Part shown: positions 8,682-19,388 of the stretch, piece after piece | Layout: each line of letters opens with the position of its first letter | Numbering within the stretch: the stretch's first letter is position 1 | DNA from: Candidatus Competibacteraceae bacterium | GTDB taxonomy: Bacteria > Pseudomonadota > Gammaproteobacteria > Competibacterales > Competibacteraceae | Assembly (NCBI GenBank): GCA_003989085.1 | Contig: RXIV01000007.1 | Location: 174,153-238,152 of the forward strand | Reading direction: 5' to 3' | Length of the DNA: 64,000 bases | Notes under the pieces: model-generated | What the model saw: only the letters and a program-made list of their open reading frames with translations | What the model was told of the DNA's origin: nothing | Databases searched by the model: none | Made by a program: the position numbers and the translations under genes

Positions 8682-9488
8682 ATGTCTGAGACTCAAACCC
8701 TTGAAATAGCTGGACGGCTCTGGCTGAACCGGGAGGGCTGTGGCTATCTTGGCGCGGGTCGCATTGAGCTGCTGGAGCGCATCGACGACTGTGGCTCCAT
8801 CACCCAAGCCGCCAAACGCATCGGCATGAGCTATAAGACCGCCTGGGATGCCGTGGAGGCGATGAACAATCTGGCGGACCAACCGTTGGTGGTGCGCGCC
8901 ACCGGCGGCAAAGGCGGTGGCGGCACCTGCCTCACGGACTACGGCAAACAAGTGATTACCGGCTACCGGGTCATGGAAACCGAACACCAGCGTTTCCTGA
9001 CTCGCATGGCTGATAATGTGAAAAACTTTGATCAAATTAACAATTTACTGAGGGCCTTCTGCATGAAAACCAGCGCAAGAAACCAGTTTCGCGGTCAAGT
9101 GAGCGACCTGAAAAAAGGTGAAGTCAACAGTGAGGTTAAAATAGACCTTGGTGAAGGGTTGACGATTGCCGCCATCGTCACCAACGAGGCAGTGGCTGAA
9201 CTCGGCCTCACCTTGGGCAAGGAAGCGGTGGTGTTGATTAAATCAAGCTTCGTGCTGCTCTCCCCGGATGAGAATCTGCGAATCAGCGCCCGCAACCGAC
9301 TGTATGGCATTGTGCGGGAAACTATCCCTGGCGCAGTCAACAGCGAAGTTAAGCTCGAACTGCCGGGCGGACGTATCCTCACAGCTATCATTACCAAGGA
9401 ATCTCTCAACGAATTGGGTTTCGCGCCAGGACAACGTGCCTGTGCTCTGATCAAGGCCTCCCACGTCATCCTTGCCGTCAACGACTGA
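8682..9488 (+). CDS. modE: Molybdate-responsive transcriptional regulator ModE
   Basis: ModE binds molybdate and represses molybdate uptake genes. The N-terminal winged helix-turn-helix (residues about 1-110) contains LLERIDDCGSITQAAKRIGMSYKTAWDAV and the glycine-rich ATGGKGGGG wing. The C-terminal half holds two Mop repeats, each starting SARN and carrying the NSEVK motif that binds the oxyanion, at about residues 128-195 and 200-267. Total length of 268 matches E. coli ModE (262). It is the first gene of a five-gene molybdate operon and has a ModE palindrome just upstream, so autoregulation is likely. Base composition returns here to the GC-rich norm of the window. Confidence 0.95.
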   Translation: MSETQTLEIAGRLWLNREGCGYLGAGRIELLERIDDCGSITQAAKRIGMSYKTAWDAVEAMNNLADQPLVVRATGGKGGGGTCLTDYGKQVITGYRVMETEHQRFLTRMADNVKNFDQINNLLRAFCMKTSARNQFRGQVSDLKKGEVNSEVKIDLGEGLTIAAIVTNEAVAELGLTLGKEAVVLIKSSFVLLSPDENLRISARNRLYGIVRETIPGAVNSEVKLELPGGRILTAIITKESLNELGFAPGQRACALIKASHVILAVND

Positions 9489-9492
9489 GTGA

Positions 9493-10269
<777 letters not shown>

Positions 10270-10287
10270 TTATAAGGGGGTCAGCGG

Positions 10288-10962
10288 GTGCTGAGTGCCG
10301 TTGATCTGGCCGCCATCTGGCTAACCTTGAAGCTGGCGACCGTCACTACGGCGATCCTGCTGATAGTCGGAACGCCCATCGCTTGGTGGCTGGCGGGTAC
10401 CCGTTCCCGCTTCAAGGTGCTGATCGGCGCACTGGTGGCGTTACCGCTAGTGCTGCCGCCCAGTGTCATTGGCTTTTACCTACTGATTACCTTGGGGCCG
10501 CACGGTCCGGTCGGTCAGCTCACTCAGTGGTTGGGATGGGGGATATTGCCTTTCACCTTTGCCGGACTGGTGGTCGCCTCGGCGCTTTACTCCCTGCCGT
10601 TCGTCGTGCAACCGTTGCAACAAGCCTTTGAGGCAATTGGCCCCCGTCCTCTGGAAGTCGCCGCGACCTTGCGAGCCAGCCCTTGGGACAGTTTCTTCAC
10701 GGTCGTCGTACCACTTGCCAAACCCGGATTCATCACGGCCGCCATTCTCGGCTTCGCCCACACCGTCGGCGAATTCGGTGTGGTGCTGATGATCGGCGGC
10801 AATATCCCGGAGAAAACTCGGGTGGTATCGGTGCAGATCTACGATCATGTTGAAGCGCTGGAGTATGCCGAGGCCCATACATTGGCTGGTGGAATGTTGC
10901 TCTTCAGCTTTCTGGTGCTGCTGGCGCTGTATTCCCGTAAGGGAAGGAACGCTTGGACATGA
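10288..10962 (+). CDS. modB: Molybdate ABC transporter permease
   Basis: ModB is the membrane subunit of the molybdate importer, forming a dimer that couples to ModC. The 224-residue protein has about five hydrophobic helices, with [14 protein letters not shown] in the second and the cytoplasmic EAA loop reading [25 protein letters not shown], which docks on the ATPase. The start is GTG at 10288, preceded by AAGGGGG. The end overlaps the modC start as ATGA (10959-10962), so the two are translationally coupled. Confidence 0.94.
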   Translation: MLSAVDLAAIWLTLKLATVTTAILLIVGTPIAWWLAGTRSRFKVLIGALVALPLVLPPSVIGFYLLITLGPHGPVGQLTQWLGWGILPFTFAGLVVASALYSLPFVVQPLQQAFEAIGPRPLEVAATLRASPWDSFFTVVVPLAKPGFITAAILGFAHTVGEFGVVLMIGGNIPEKTRVVSVQIYDHVEALEYAEAHTLAGGMLLFSFLVLLALYSRKGRNAWT

Positions 10963-12044
10963 CGGCTGATGAGGCCATCCATGCCCGGTTTTGCGTCAGT
11001 TGGCCGGGGTTTACTTTTGATGTCGATCTCGATCTGCCCGGTCATGGTGTGACCGCGCTGTTTGGGCATTCTGGTTCGGGCAAAACAACTCTGCTGCGCT
11101 GTCTGGCCGGATTGGAACGGCGCAGCATAGGGTCTCTGCGTTTCAAGGGTGAAGTCTGGCAAGACAGTGAACGTGGCCTCTTCCGGCCCACTCACCAACG
11201 CCCGCTGGGTTATGTATTTCAGGAAGCCAGCCTGTTTGCGCATCTATCAGTGCAGCAGAATCTGGATTACGGGCGCAAGCGGGTGAGCCACGCCCATCCG
11301 GTATCGCTGCAACATGCCGTCGAACTGCTCGGCATTGGTCATTTGCTCGACCGGATGCCTGAACGGTTGTCCGGCGGTGAACGCCAGCGCGTTGCTATCG
11401 CCCGCGCATTAGCGACCAGCCCGGCGCTGTTGCTGATGGACGAACCCTTAGCCGCGCTGGATTTGAAGCGCAAGAACGAAATTCTGCCCTATCTTGAACG
11501 GCTGCATGATGAGCTGGATATTCCGGTGTGCTACGTCAGCCATTCGCCAGATGAAGTCGCGCGACTGGCCGATCACATCGTGCTGCTATCGGAAGGTCGG
11601 GTCGTGGCGGCGGGTGGTTTGCGGGAAACACTGGCGCGGCTCGACTTGCCGACTGCCTTTACCGAGGATGCCGGGGTCGTCATCGAATCCGTAGTGGCGG
11701 ATCACGATCAAATCTATCACTTGACCCGATTGGATTTCGCGGGAGGCAATGTGGTGGTTGCCCGCCGTCCGGAGCCTGTTGGCCGCCGGCTGCGCTTCCG
11801 GGTTCATGCCCGCGACATCAGTCTGACTTTGACCCGGGCCGAAGGCACCAGCATTATCAACCGGCTCCCTGCTACGGTGATCGAGATCGCCACCGCCGAC
11901 ACTCCGGCGCATGTCCTGGTCCGGCTGGACGCCGGCGGGACGCCCCTCATCGCCCGGATTACCCGTCGTTCCCTCGATCATCTGGAGGTAGCGCCCGGCA
12001 AACTGCTGTGGGCGCAGATCAAGGCCGTAGCCCTGTTAGCGTGA
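10959..12044 (+). CDS. modC: Molybdate ABC transporter ATP-binding protein
   Basis: ModC powers molybdate import. Walker A is [14 protein letters not shown], the Q-loop [16 protein letters not shown], the signature [15 protein letters not shown] and Walker [15 protein letters not shown]-terminal TOBE/Mop domain (about residues 290-360, starting near [13 protein letters not shown]) binds oxyanion and can inhibit the transporter. I chose ATG 10959, overlapping the modB stop (ATGA), giving 361 residues. A TTG six bases earlier is an alternative. Length and domain order match E. coli ModC (352). Confidence 0.95.
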   Translation: MTADEAIHARFCVSWPGFTFDVDLDLPGHGVTALFGHSGSGKTTLLRCLAGLERRSIGSLRFKGEVWQDSERGLFRPTHQRPLGYVFQEASLFAHLSVQQNLDYGRKRVSHAHPVSLQHAVELLGIGHLLDRMPERLSGGERQRVAIARALATSPALLLMDEPLAALDLKRKNEILPYLERLHDELDIPVCYVSHSPDEVARLADHIVLLSEGRVVAAGGLRETLARLDLPTAFTEDAGVVIESVVADHDQIYHLTRLDFAGGNVVVARRPEPVGRRLRFRVHARDISLTLTRAEGTSIINRLPATVIEIATADTPAHVLVRLDAGGTPLIARITRRSLDHLEVAPGKLLWAQIKAVALLA

Positions 12045-12138
12045 CGCCGAGTTTCATCGCCATCCGATTGATCCGGCACTACTCTCACATCTTCTATGAA
12101 ACAACCAAGCCACTGACCTTTACCGGGAATCCGCTCTG

Positions 12139-12978
12139 ATGATCTCTCCCTGCGTCCTCTCCGACGAAGCCTTATACCGCTTGCTGGCCGACGATGCGCC
12201 CGCCGGCGACCTGACCACCGAAACCCTGGGTTTGCAGGGCCAACCGGGTCGACTTGAGTTCCATGCTCGTGACTCGATGACCGTTTGCGGCATCGAAGAA
12301 GCGGTGCGCCTGTTCACCCTGGCTGGAGCCAGTGCTGATCGGATCGTGGCGTCCGGGGTTACCGTGGCGAGCGGTGCATTGCTGCTCACTGCGGCAGGGC
12401 CAGCCGAAGCCTTGCATCGGGCCTGGAAAACGGCACAGACCCTGGTCGAATGGGCGGGTGGGATCGCCAGTGGAACCGCTGCTCTGGTTCACGCCGCGGC
12501 ACCGATTCCAGTAGCCTGCACCCGTAAAAACGCGCCGGGCGTCAAGGCGCTGTCGATCAAAGCGATTCAGGCCGGAGGCGCCATCGTCCATCGACTCGGC
12601 CTGTCTGAAACCCTGCTGGTCTTTGCCGAACATCGCGTCTTTCTCGACGAACCGCCCAACGTCACTATCGCCCGCTTGCGGACCCGCCAGCCGGAGAAAA
12701 AAATCGTGGTGGAAGTCGGCTCGGAAGACGAGGCGCTCAGTTGGGCGCGTGCGGGGGCCGAGGTTCTGCAACTGGAGAAGTTTAGCCCTACCGCCTTGCG
12801 CGCCTGCCGGAATCGACTGGAAACGGAGGGGTTACAGCCGGTGCTGGTTGCGGCGGGCGGGGTTCGCGCCGAGAATGCAGCCGATTTTGTCGCCGCCGGA
12901 GCGACTCTGATCGCCACTTCAGCGCCCTACAGCGCTGCGCCGCGTGACGTGCAGGTGCGCTTCTTCAAAACGGGCTGA
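12139..12978 (+). CDS. modD: ModD protein, quinolinate phosphoribosyltransferase-like
   Basis: ModD resembles NadC (quinolinate phosphoribosyltransferase) but is a separate family found with molybdate transport genes; its reaction is not established. The 279-residue product has the family opening DEALYRLLADDAPAGDLTTETLG, then CTRKNAPGVKALSIKAIQAGGAIVHRLGLSET where NadC has TRKTTPGLR, and the C-terminal VAAGGVRAENAADFVAAGA barrel end. The change from TTPG to NAPG and the position 94 bases after modC argue for ModD rather than a second NadC. It is likely the last gene of the operon. Confidence 0.85.
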   Translation: MISPCVLSDEALYRLLADDAPAGDLTTETLGLQGQPGRLEFHARDSMTVCGIEEAVRLFTLAGASADRIVASGVTVASGALLLTAAGPAEALHRAWKTAQTLVEWAGGIASGTAALVHAAAPIPVACTRKNAPGVKALSIKAIQAGGAIVHRLGLSETLLVFAEHRVFLDEPPNVTIARLRTRQPEKKIVVEVGSEDEALSWARAGAEVLQLEKFSPTALRACRNRLETEGLQPVLVAAGGVRAENAADFVAAGATLIATSAPYSAAPRDVQVRFFKTG

Positions 12979-13106
12979 GGCCGCTTTTCCCAGGCAGGAT
13001 CGCCCATCCTTCGCCGCTTTCCCCCGTTCCATCCGGCAAAATGTCCTAAACTAATCGCCAAACTTTCCCGATCCACCGTTTCTACCTGAACCTGCGAGAA
13101 TCGCCC

Positions 13107-15242
13107 ATGTCCTCCCGCGCGCGTGTCTGGCCCGGCAAACCCTATCCGCTTGGCGCAACCTGGGACGGCAAGGGCGTCAATTTCGCGCTGTTTTCCGCCC
13201 ATGCCGAAAAAGTCGAACTGTGCTTGTTCGATTCTTCCGGCCAGCGCGAAATTGAACGGCTGCCGCTGCCGGAGAATACCGATCAAATCTGGCATGGCTA
13301 TGTCCCCGGCCTGTGGCCCGGCACTCTGTATGGCTATCGGGTCTCAGGGCCTTATGAGCCGCACATCGGTCACCGATTCAATCATCATAAACTGCTGCTC
13401 GATCCCTACGCCAAGCAGTTCTACGGCGTCCTCCATCTGCGCGACGAGCATTGCGGTTATCAGGTCGGTCACAGCAACGCCGACCTCTCGTTTGACACCC
13501 GCGACAACGCCCGCGAGATGCTTAAGTGCGTGGTCGTCGATACCGGGTTCAACTGGAACGGCGATCATCCGCCGGAAACACCGTGGTCGCGCACCCTGAT
13601 TTACGAAACCCATGTGCGCGGTTTCACCATCCATCATGAGGGCATCCCTCACCACCTGCGTGGAACCTTCGCCGGTCTGGCTCACCCTGAAATCATCAAG
13701 CATCTTCAGGCGCTCGGCATCACCTCGGTGGAACTGATGCCGGTTCACGCCTTCGTCGATGACCGTTTTCTGGTAGACCGTGGGCTGCGCAACTACTGGG
13801 GTTATAGCACCCTGTGCTTCTTTGCCCCGGAGCCACGTTATCTGAGCGGCGGCGATCTGGGTGAATTCAAAACCATGATCAAGCGCCTGCATGATGCCGG
13901 CATCGAGGTGCTGCTGGATGTGGTCTACAACCATACTGCCGAGGGCGACCAGATGGGGCCGACCCTGAGCTTCCGGGGCATCGACAATGCGTCCTATTAC
14001 CGGCTCCAGCCCGACCGCCGCTACTACATCAACGACACCGGCTGCGGCAACACTCTGAACCTGATTCATCCCCGCGTCTTGCAGATGGTGATGGACAGCC
14101 TGCGCTACTGGGTCAACGAGATGCATGTGGATGGCTTCCGCTTCGATCTGGCAGTGACGCTGGGTCGGGAAGATCACGGCTATGACCGCTGGGGCGGTTT
14201 CTTCGACGCCATTCGGCAAGACCCGGCGTTGTCACGGGTTAAAGTGATCGCGGAGCCGTGGGACATTGGTCCTGGCGGTTACCAACTGGGTAGTTTCCCC
14301 GCTGGCACCGCTGAATGGAATGACCGGTTCCGCGACACGGTGCGCGGCTTCTGGCGTGGCGATGACGGCATGATTCCACGTCTGGCACCTAACCTGCTGG
14401 CTTCCAGCGACCTGTTTGAACACGACTTCCGGCGACCGTGGGCGGCGGTCAACTATGTGGCCAGCCATGATGGGTTCCCCTTGGCCGATCTGGTCAGCTA
14501 CAACGAACGTCACAATGAAATCAATGGCGAAAACAACCGTGATGGTCATCCATCCAATTTCAGTTACAACTATGGAGTTGAGGGTGAGACTCCTGACCCG
14601 GCAATCCGTCAGATTCGCCAGCGTCAGCGCCGTAACCTGATTGCTACCGTATTGTTAGCTCAGGGTACGCCGATGCTGCTGGCCGGGGACGAGTTTGGCC
14701 GCAGCCAGCAAGGCAATAACAACGCCTATTGCCAGGATAATGAGATTAATTGGTTGAACTGGACTGATATTCCTGCCGAAGAGCAAGGGTTTCTCGACTT
14801 CGTTCGCCGACTGATTAGCCTGCGTCATGAGCACCCGGTGTTGCGCCGCCCCCGCTTTCTGCACGGCTCACAGATCTCGAAAACCACCGGCTTGCGCGAT
14901 ATTGAATGGATCAGTCCCGGTGGCGGCGCCATGAATGAGTACCATTGGCAGGAACCCAAGGCCCGCTGCTTCGGGATGCTGCTGGCGGGGGATGCTGGCG
15001 AGTACTTCACCCCAGATGGCTATCCAGCCAATGATGACACTTTGTTAATCATCTTCAATGCCAGTACCGATCAAGTGCCGTTCCGAATGCCGATGGTCAA
15101 AAATGCCGTCGGCTGGCGTTGCCTGCTCGATACGGTCCATCCCCAACAGACCGCCGGTGCAGTGATTCTGCCCGCCAGTGGTGACTTCGCCGTTGAACCC
15201 CGTTCCACGGTGATTCTAGCGCTGACCGTGGAAACGCCATGA
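13107..15242 (+). CDS. glgX: Glycogen debranching enzyme (isoamylase type)
   Basis: GlgX hydrolyses alpha-1,6 branches of glycogen already trimmed by phosphorylase (GH13, isoamylase subfamily). The 711-residue protein opens with a CBM48 domain (PYPLGATWDGKGVNFALFSAHAEKVELCLFD). The catalytic barrel has the nucleophile motif DGFRFDLAVTLGRE, the acid motif VIAEPWDIGPGGY and the third carboxylate in NYVASHDGFPL, followed by the NERHNEINGENNRDG segment typical of GlgX/TreX. It stands alone, about 4.6 kb from glgB-glgA and separated from them by the molybdate operon. Substrate choice between glycogen and other branched glucans cannot be read from sequence. Confidence 0.94.
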   Translation: MSSRARVWPGKPYPLGATWDGKGVNFALFSAHAEKVELCLFDSSGQREIERLPLPENTDQIWHGYVPGLWPGTLYGYRVSGPYEPHIGHRFNHHKLLLDPYAKQFYGVLHLRDEHCGYQVGHSNADLSFDTRDNAREMLKCVVVDTGFNWNGDHPPETPWSRTLIYETHVRGFTIHHEGIPHHLRGTFAGLAHPEIIKHLQALGITSVELMPVHAFVDDRFLVDRGLRNYWGYSTLCFFAPEPRYLSGGDLGEFKTMIKRLHDAGIEVLLDVVYNHTAEGDQMGPTLSFRGIDNASYYRLQPDRRYYINDTGCGNTLNLIHPRVLQMVMDSLRYWVNEMHVDGFRFDLAVTLGREDHGYDRWGGFFDAIRQDPALSRVKVIAEPWDIGPGGYQLGSFPAGTAEWNDRFRDTVRGFWRGDDGMIPRLAPNLLASSDLFEHDFRRPWAAVNYVASHDGFPLADLVSYNERHNEINGENNRDGHPSNFSYNYGVEGETPDPAIRQIRQRQRRNLIATVLLAQGTPMLLAGDEFGRSQQGNNNAYCQDNEINWLNWTDIPAEEQGFLDFVRRLISLRHEHPVLRRPRFLHGSQISKTTGLRDIEWISPGGGAMNEYHWQEPKARCFGMLLAGDAGEYFTPDGYPANDDTLLIIFNASTDQVPFRMPMVKNAVGWRCLLDTVHPQQTAGAVILPASGDFAVEPRSTVILALTVETP

Positions 15243-15276
15243 TGCGGCGGTCGTCAAACAACTAAAATTCATATCC

Positions 15277-15290
15277 ATAAAATTTTTTAT
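15277..15290. promoter_or_regulatory. AT-rich palindromic stretch upstream of sbp
   Basis: ATAAAA-TT-TTTTAT forms a short palindrome inside a strongly AT-rich run (about 15265-15306) that stands out from its GC-rich surroundings, 100 bases before the sulfate-binding protein gene. A CATAAT at 15301-15306 could be a -10. CysB sites are poorly conserved, so I only suggest this as the likely control region of the sulfate operon. Confidence 0.3.
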
Positions 15291-15329
15291 TATTTTTGGT
15301 CATAATGGTGGCCTGTTAAAGTTCGTGGC

Positions 15330-15359
15330 CCCCGGTGAATTATGAAGGATTCACCGGGG
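15330..15359 (+). terminator. Strong hairpin between glgX and sbp
   Basis: CCCCGGTGAAT (15330-15340), 8-base loop, ATTCACCGGGG (15349-15359): a perfect 11-bp stem. It is followed by TTCTCTTT, a weak T tract. It could end the glgX transcript, but because it lies after the AT-rich stretch it could also sit in the sbp leader and act as an attenuator. Confidence 0.5.
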
Positions 15360-15390
15360 TTCTCTTTGCCGCAAACTAGGAGCCACTCCA

Positions 15391-16404
15391 ATGATCCAGC
15401 GCCTTCTTCAACGGCTGTCCGTCCCGGTCCTAACGATCGGACTGCTGGCTACCCCGGTAGCTTGGGCGGCGGACCTGACTTTGCTCAATGTCTCCTATGA
15501 TCCAACCCGTGAGTTATATCAGGACTTTAACCGCACCTTCACCGCCTATTGGAAAACCAAAAGCAGCGGCGATAACCTGACGATCCGGCAATCGCACGGC
15601 GGATCAGGCAAGCAGGGTCGGGCGGTGATCGATGGTCTGGAAGCCGATGTTGTAACCTTGGCGCTGGCCTATGACATTGACGCCATCAGCGCCAAAGCTG
15701 GGTTGCTGCCCAAGGACTGGCAACAGCGATTGCCTAACAACAGCTCTCCCTATACTTCGACCATCGTATTTCTGGTGCGCAAAGGCAATCCAAAAGGGAT
15801 TAAGGACTGGGATGATCTGATCAAGCCGGGTGTTGCGGTGATTACGCCTAACCCCAAGACCTCCGGCGGCGCGCGCTGGAATTATCTGGCGGCCTGGGGT
15901 TACGCGCTGCATCAGAATGGCGATGACGAAGCCAAAGCCAAAGATTTCGTCACCCGGCTATTCAAAAACGCCCCGGTGCTGGATTCTGGGGCCCGCGGTT
16001 CTACGACCACCTTTGTGGAACGCGGCATCGGCGATGTACTGCTGACTTGGGAAAATGAAGCGTTTTTAGCGGTTAAGGAATTGGGGCCGGACCGGTTTGA
16101 GATCGTGACGCCCTCTGAAAGCATTCTGGCTGAACCGCCAGTTGCCTTGGTTGACCAGGTCGTTGATCGGCATGGAACCCGCGCCGTCGCCCAAGCTTAT
16201 CTGGATTATCTGTACAGTGATGAAGGTCAAATTTTGATCGGGAAGCACTTTTACCGGCCCAGCAATCCTGCTATTGCCGCTCGATTCACCGCACAATTCC
16301 CCGCTATCCGATTATTCACCATCGATGAGCGCTTAGGCGGCTGGCAAAAAGCCCAGCATGTCCATTTCGCCGATGGCGGCATTTTCGACCAGATTTATCA
16401 ATAA
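15391..16404 (+). CDS. sbp: Sulfate ABC transporter, periplasmic binding protein
   Basis: Sbp binds sulfate in the periplasm for the CysTWA importer. The 337-residue product has a signal peptide ([18 protein letters not shown], cleavage near residue 27) followed by the family opening [18 protein letters not shown]. The sulfate-binding motifs are visible: QSHGGSGKQ near residue 70, [13 protein letters not shown], and [11 protein letters not shown]. The closely related thiosulfate-binding CysP cannot be ruled out, as the two overlap in function. It heads a four-gene operon and carries an AT-rich upstream region. CysM at 51.9 kb and the CysB-like gene at 6.6 kb belong to the same pathway. Confidence 0.93.
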   Translation: MIQRLLQRLSVPVLTIGLLATPVAWAADLTLLNVSYDPTRELYQDFNRTFTAYWKTKSSGDNLTIRQSHGGSGKQGRAVIDGLEADVVTLALAYDIDAISAKAGLLPKDWQQRLPNNSSPYTSTIVFLVRKGNPKGIKDWDDLIKPGVAVITPNPKTSGGARWNYLAAWGYALHQNGDDEAKAKDFVTRLFKNAPVLDSGARGSTTTFVERGIGDVLLTWENEAFLAVKELGPDRFEIVTPSESILAEPPVALVDQVVDRHGTRAVAQAYLDYLYSDEGQILIGKHFYRPSNPAIAARFTAQFPAIRLFTIDERLGGWQKAQHVHFADGGIFDQIYQ

Positions 16405-16439
16405 CCGGCTATGCACTGATCCCCAAGGGCTATGGACTG

Positions 16440-17273
16440 ATGCAATTCCGCCTGAAACAACGTAGCGTCCTGCCGGGCTTTAACCTTGCCCTGGGTTATA
16501 CCCTGCTGTACATGGGCCTGATCGTGCTAATTCCGCTGTCGGCGGCGTTCATCAAAACCACGGACCTGAGCTGGACGGAGTTCTGGGCGATTGTGACTAC
16601 ACCTCGGGTGCTGGCGTCCTACCAGCTGACCTTTGGCGCTTCGTTCATCGCTGCAATGATCAACACTAGCGCTGGACTGATCATTGCTTGGGTGTTGGTG
16701 CGCTATTCATTTCCCGGTAAGCGGCTGGTGGATGCGATGGTCGATCTGCCGTTTGCTTTACCGACAGCGGTAGCAGGCATTGCGCTCACTGCGTTGTACG
16801 CTGGCAATGGCTGGATTGGCGGCGTTCTGGCGCTGATCGGGATCAAAATTGCATTTACCCCGCTGGGGGTGATCGTCGCACTGGTGTTTATCAGTATGCC
16901 GTTCGTAATTCGCACCGTGCAGCCAGTGCTGGAAGATCTGGAAGCTGAAGTCGAGGAAGCCGCTGCTTGCCTGGGTGCGACCCGTTGGCAAACCTTCCGC
17001 TGGATCATCTTCCCCGCTCTCCGCCCTGCCCTGTTAACCGGCTTTACCTTGGCCTTTGCTCGCTGTATCGGCGAATACGGTTCAGTGATCTTCATCGCCG
17101 GCAACCTGCCGATGGTCTCGGAAATTACTCCACTGCTGATCGTAACCAAACTGGAGCAGTACGATTATCGTGGCGCGACAGCAATTGCTGTGGTCATGCT
17201 GGTCATCTCTTTCATGCTGCTGCTGCTGATTAACCTGCTCCAATGGTGGAGCCGCCGGCGTCACGCCGCTTGA
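16440..17273 (+). CDS. cysT: Sulfate/thiosulfate ABC transporter permease CysT (CysU)
   Basis: One of the two inner-membrane subunits of the sulfate importer. The 277-residue protein has six hydrophobic helices, the first at [25 protein letters not shown], and a cytoplasmic EAA loop [26 protein letters not shown]. The conserved [12 protein letters not shown] motif is typical of CysT. It sits 35 bases after sbp and 13 before cysW, all in one direction, so one transcript is expected. Confidence 0.94.
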   Translation: MQFRLKQRSVLPGFNLALGYTLLYMGLIVLIPLSAAFIKTTDLSWTEFWAIVTTPRVLASYQLTFGASFIAAMINTSAGLIIAWVLVRYSFPGKRLVDAMVDLPFALPTAVAGIALTALYAGNGWIGGVLALIGIKIAFTPLGVIVALVFISMPFVIRTVQPVLEDLEAEVEEAAACLGATRWQTFRWIIFPALRPALLTGFTLAFARCIGEYGSVIFIAGNLPMVSEITPLLIVTKLEQYDYRGATAIAVVMLVISFMLLLLINLLQWWSRRRHAA

Positions 17274-17286
17274 TGGAGAATATCGA

Positions 17287-18159
17287 ATGATGGCGACGAT
17301 TTCGCCTATTGAACGGGCTGTAAGTGAACCACCCCGGATCCGCCGATTATTGATTGGACTGGCGCTGGTCTTTCTGACTCTGTTTCTGTTTTTGCCGTTG
17401 GCGGCGGTGTTTTATGAGGCGCTCCGCAAGGGGCTTGGCGTGTACTTCGCTGCGATTGTCGATCCTGATGCGCTGGCTGCAATCCGACTGACTTTGCTGT
17501 GCGCAGTAATCGCGGTGCCGCTGAATCTGGTCTTTGGCATCGCTGCTGCTTGGGCTGTCGCTAAATTCGAGTTCCACGGTAAAAGCGTCCTTATTACCCT
17601 GATCGATCTGCCGTTTGCGGTATCGCCGGTAATTGCCGGCTTGATCTATGTGCTGCTGTTCGGGGCGCAAGGCTGGCTTGGTCCGTGGCTGGCGGCGCAC
17701 GACATTAAAATCCTCTTTGCCGTACCCGGTATTGTATTGGCGACCGTGTTTGTCACCTTTCCCTTCATTGCCCGTGAATTGATCCCACTGATGCAGGAGC
17801 AGGGCATTCAGGAAGAAGAAGCAGCGCTGGTGCTAGGTGCGAGTGGTTGGCAGACCTTCTGGCGGATTACTTTACCGAATATTAAATGGGGTTTGTTGTA
17901 CGGCGTGGTCCTTTGCACCGCTCGGGCGATGGGTGAATTTGGTGCGGTGTCGGTTGTTTCCGGCCATATTCGCGGTGCGACCAATACCCTGCCGCTGCAA
18001 GTCGAAATCCTCTACAACGAATATCAATTTGCGGCAGCCTTTGCAGTCGCATCGCTGCTCACTGTGCTGGCGCTGGTGATGCTGGCGGTCAAAAGTCTGA
18101 TCGAATGGCAAGCCCGCCAAACCCGGCGGGCCGCGTTGGCGATGAAAGGAGAATTTTAA
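17287..18159 (+). CDS. cysW: Sulfate/thiosulfate ABC transporter permease CysW
   Basis: Second membrane subunit of the sulfate importer, pairing with CysT. The 290-residue protein has about six membrane helices, the [17 protein letters not shown] motif and the ATPase-docking loop [24 protein letters not shown]. The CysW signature [15 protein letters not shown] follows. Start ATG 17287 is preceded by GGAG; an ATG three bases later is equally possible. It ends two bases before cysA. Confidence 0.95.
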   Translation: MMATISPIERAVSEPPRIRRLLIGLALVFLTLFLFLPLAAVFYEALRKGLGVYFAAIVDPDALAAIRLTLLCAVIAVPLNLVFGIAAAWAVAKFEFHGKSVLITLIDLPFAVSPVIAGLIYVLLFGAQGWLGPWLAAHDIKILFAVPGIVLATVFVTFPFIARELIPLMQEQGIQEEEAALVLGASGWQTFWRITLPNIKWGLLYGVVLCTARAMGEFGAVSVVSGHIRGATNTLPLQVEILYNEYQFAAAFAVASLLTVLALVMLAVKSLIEWQARQTRRAALAMKGEF

Positions 18160-18161
18160 TC

Positions 18162-19274
18162 ATGAGTATTGCCATTCGCGCGCTTAGCAAGCGCTTCGGC
18201 CCCTTCACTGCGCTCGACAATATCGATCTGGATATCCAAGCCGGTGAACTGGTGGCTCTGCTTGGCCCGTCCGGCTGTGGTAAGACGACTTTGCTGAGGA
18301 TTATCGCTGGACTGGAGAATGCCGACGCTGGACAGATTCAGTTTAATGGTGAGGAAACCGCTCATCGCCCAGTTCGGGAGCGAAAAGTAGGTTTCGTATT
18401 TCAGCACTATGCACTGTTTCAGCATATGACGGTGTTTGAGAATGTCGCTTTTGGTCTGCGGGTGCGGCCTCGCGCCCGGCGTCCGGGCGAGGCGCAGATT
18501 CGCGCCAAGGTTGAAGAATTATTAGGCCTGATTCAACTGGACTGGCTGGCGGACCGTTATCCCTCGCAGCTATCAGGTGGACAACGACAGCGTATTGCTT
18601 TGGCCCGGGCGCTGGCGGTGGAACCACAGGTGTTGCTGCTGGATGAACCATTTGGGGCGCTGGACACCAAGGTTCGCAAGGAATTGCGCCGTTGGTTACG
18701 CCGTTTGCATGATGAACTGCATATGACCAGCGTCTTTGTTACTCATGATCAGGAAGAGGCGTTAGAAGTAGCTGATCGGATCGTGGTGATGAATTGCGGT
18801 CAGATTGAACAGATCGGTTCGCCACAGGAAGTGTATGACGCCCCGGCCACCCCGTTTGTCTACCAGTTTCTCGGCCATATCAACCTGTTTCATGGCCGGG
18901 CGCATTCCGGCTGGGTGCGCTTGGGCGAATTGCGGGTTCAGACGCCGGAATACCAGAATGCCGAATCCGCATCGGCAACGGCTTACGTTCGACCTCATGA
19001 CATTGATTTACTGCGGGAACCGGAAGATGGCGACACCACAATCGCAGCTATCGTTAGCCGGGTTCATATCCTGGGTTCACTGGTGCGGCTGGAATTGCGT
19101 CAGCAGGCTGATGATGAGCTTGCGGAAGTGGAAATGACCCGTGACCGTTATGCTGCTGATCCATTGCAGGTTGGTGATGTGGTGTTTGCTAAACCGCGTC
19201 AGTTGCGAGTGTTCTTGAATGACGGTCATAGTCCGGAATTGCCAGTTTGGCTTGGGGATGGGGATGGGATTTGA
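18162..19274 (+). CDS. cysA: Sulfate/thiosulfate ABC transporter ATP-binding protein CysA
   Basis: ATPase of the sulfate importer. It has Walker [20 protein letters not shown]-loop [17 protein letters not shown], signature [15 protein letters not shown] and Walker [14 protein letters not shown]-terminal TOBE-like domain with VRPHDIDLL follows after about residue 240. The frame is open further upstream, but the ATG at 18162 with AAAGGAGAA just before it gives the family-typical start [13 protein letters not shown] and 370 residues (E. coli CysA 365). It is the last gene of sbp-cysTWA. Confidence 0.96.
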   Translation: MSIAIRALSKRFGPFTALDNIDLDIQAGELVALLGPSGCGKTTLLRIIAGLENADAGQIQFNGEETAHRPVRERKVGFVFQHYALFQHMTVFENVAFGLRVRPRARRPGEAQIRAKVEELLGLIQLDWLADRYPSQLSGGQRQRIALARALAVEPQVLLLDEPFGALDTKVRKELRRWLRRLHDELHMTSVFVTHDQEEALEVADRIVVMNCGQIEQIGSPQEVYDAPATPFVYQFLGHINLFHGRAHSGWVRLGELRVQTPEYQNAESASATAYVRPHDIDLLREPEDGDTTIAAIVSRVHILGSLVRLELRQQADDELAEVEMTRDRYAADPLQVGDVVFAKPRQLRVFLNDGHSPELPVWLGDGDGI

Positions 19275-19388
19275 TGACGTGTTAGCGGTTGTGTCTTGGT
19301 TTGGTGGGTCAGTATCATGAGATGATGATATAAAAAGAGGACTACTACTGTTCTCTCGGATCGCCCGCCGCCCTATTCACCGGCGGCG

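Noticed and set aside
12139..12978. NadC (quinolinate phosphoribosyltransferase)
   Set aside because: The active-site loop differs and the gene follows modC directly, which fits ModD better.
13344..14219. Long open frame of 291 codons on the minus strand
   Set aside because: It is antisense to the catalytic core of glgX, which has all its active-site motifs. The frame is a by-product of GC-rich codon use.
15646..15656. Ter-like core GATGTTGTAAC
   Set aside because: Flanking positions do not fit Ter, and the bases encode the conserved ADVVTL motif of the sulfate-binding protein.
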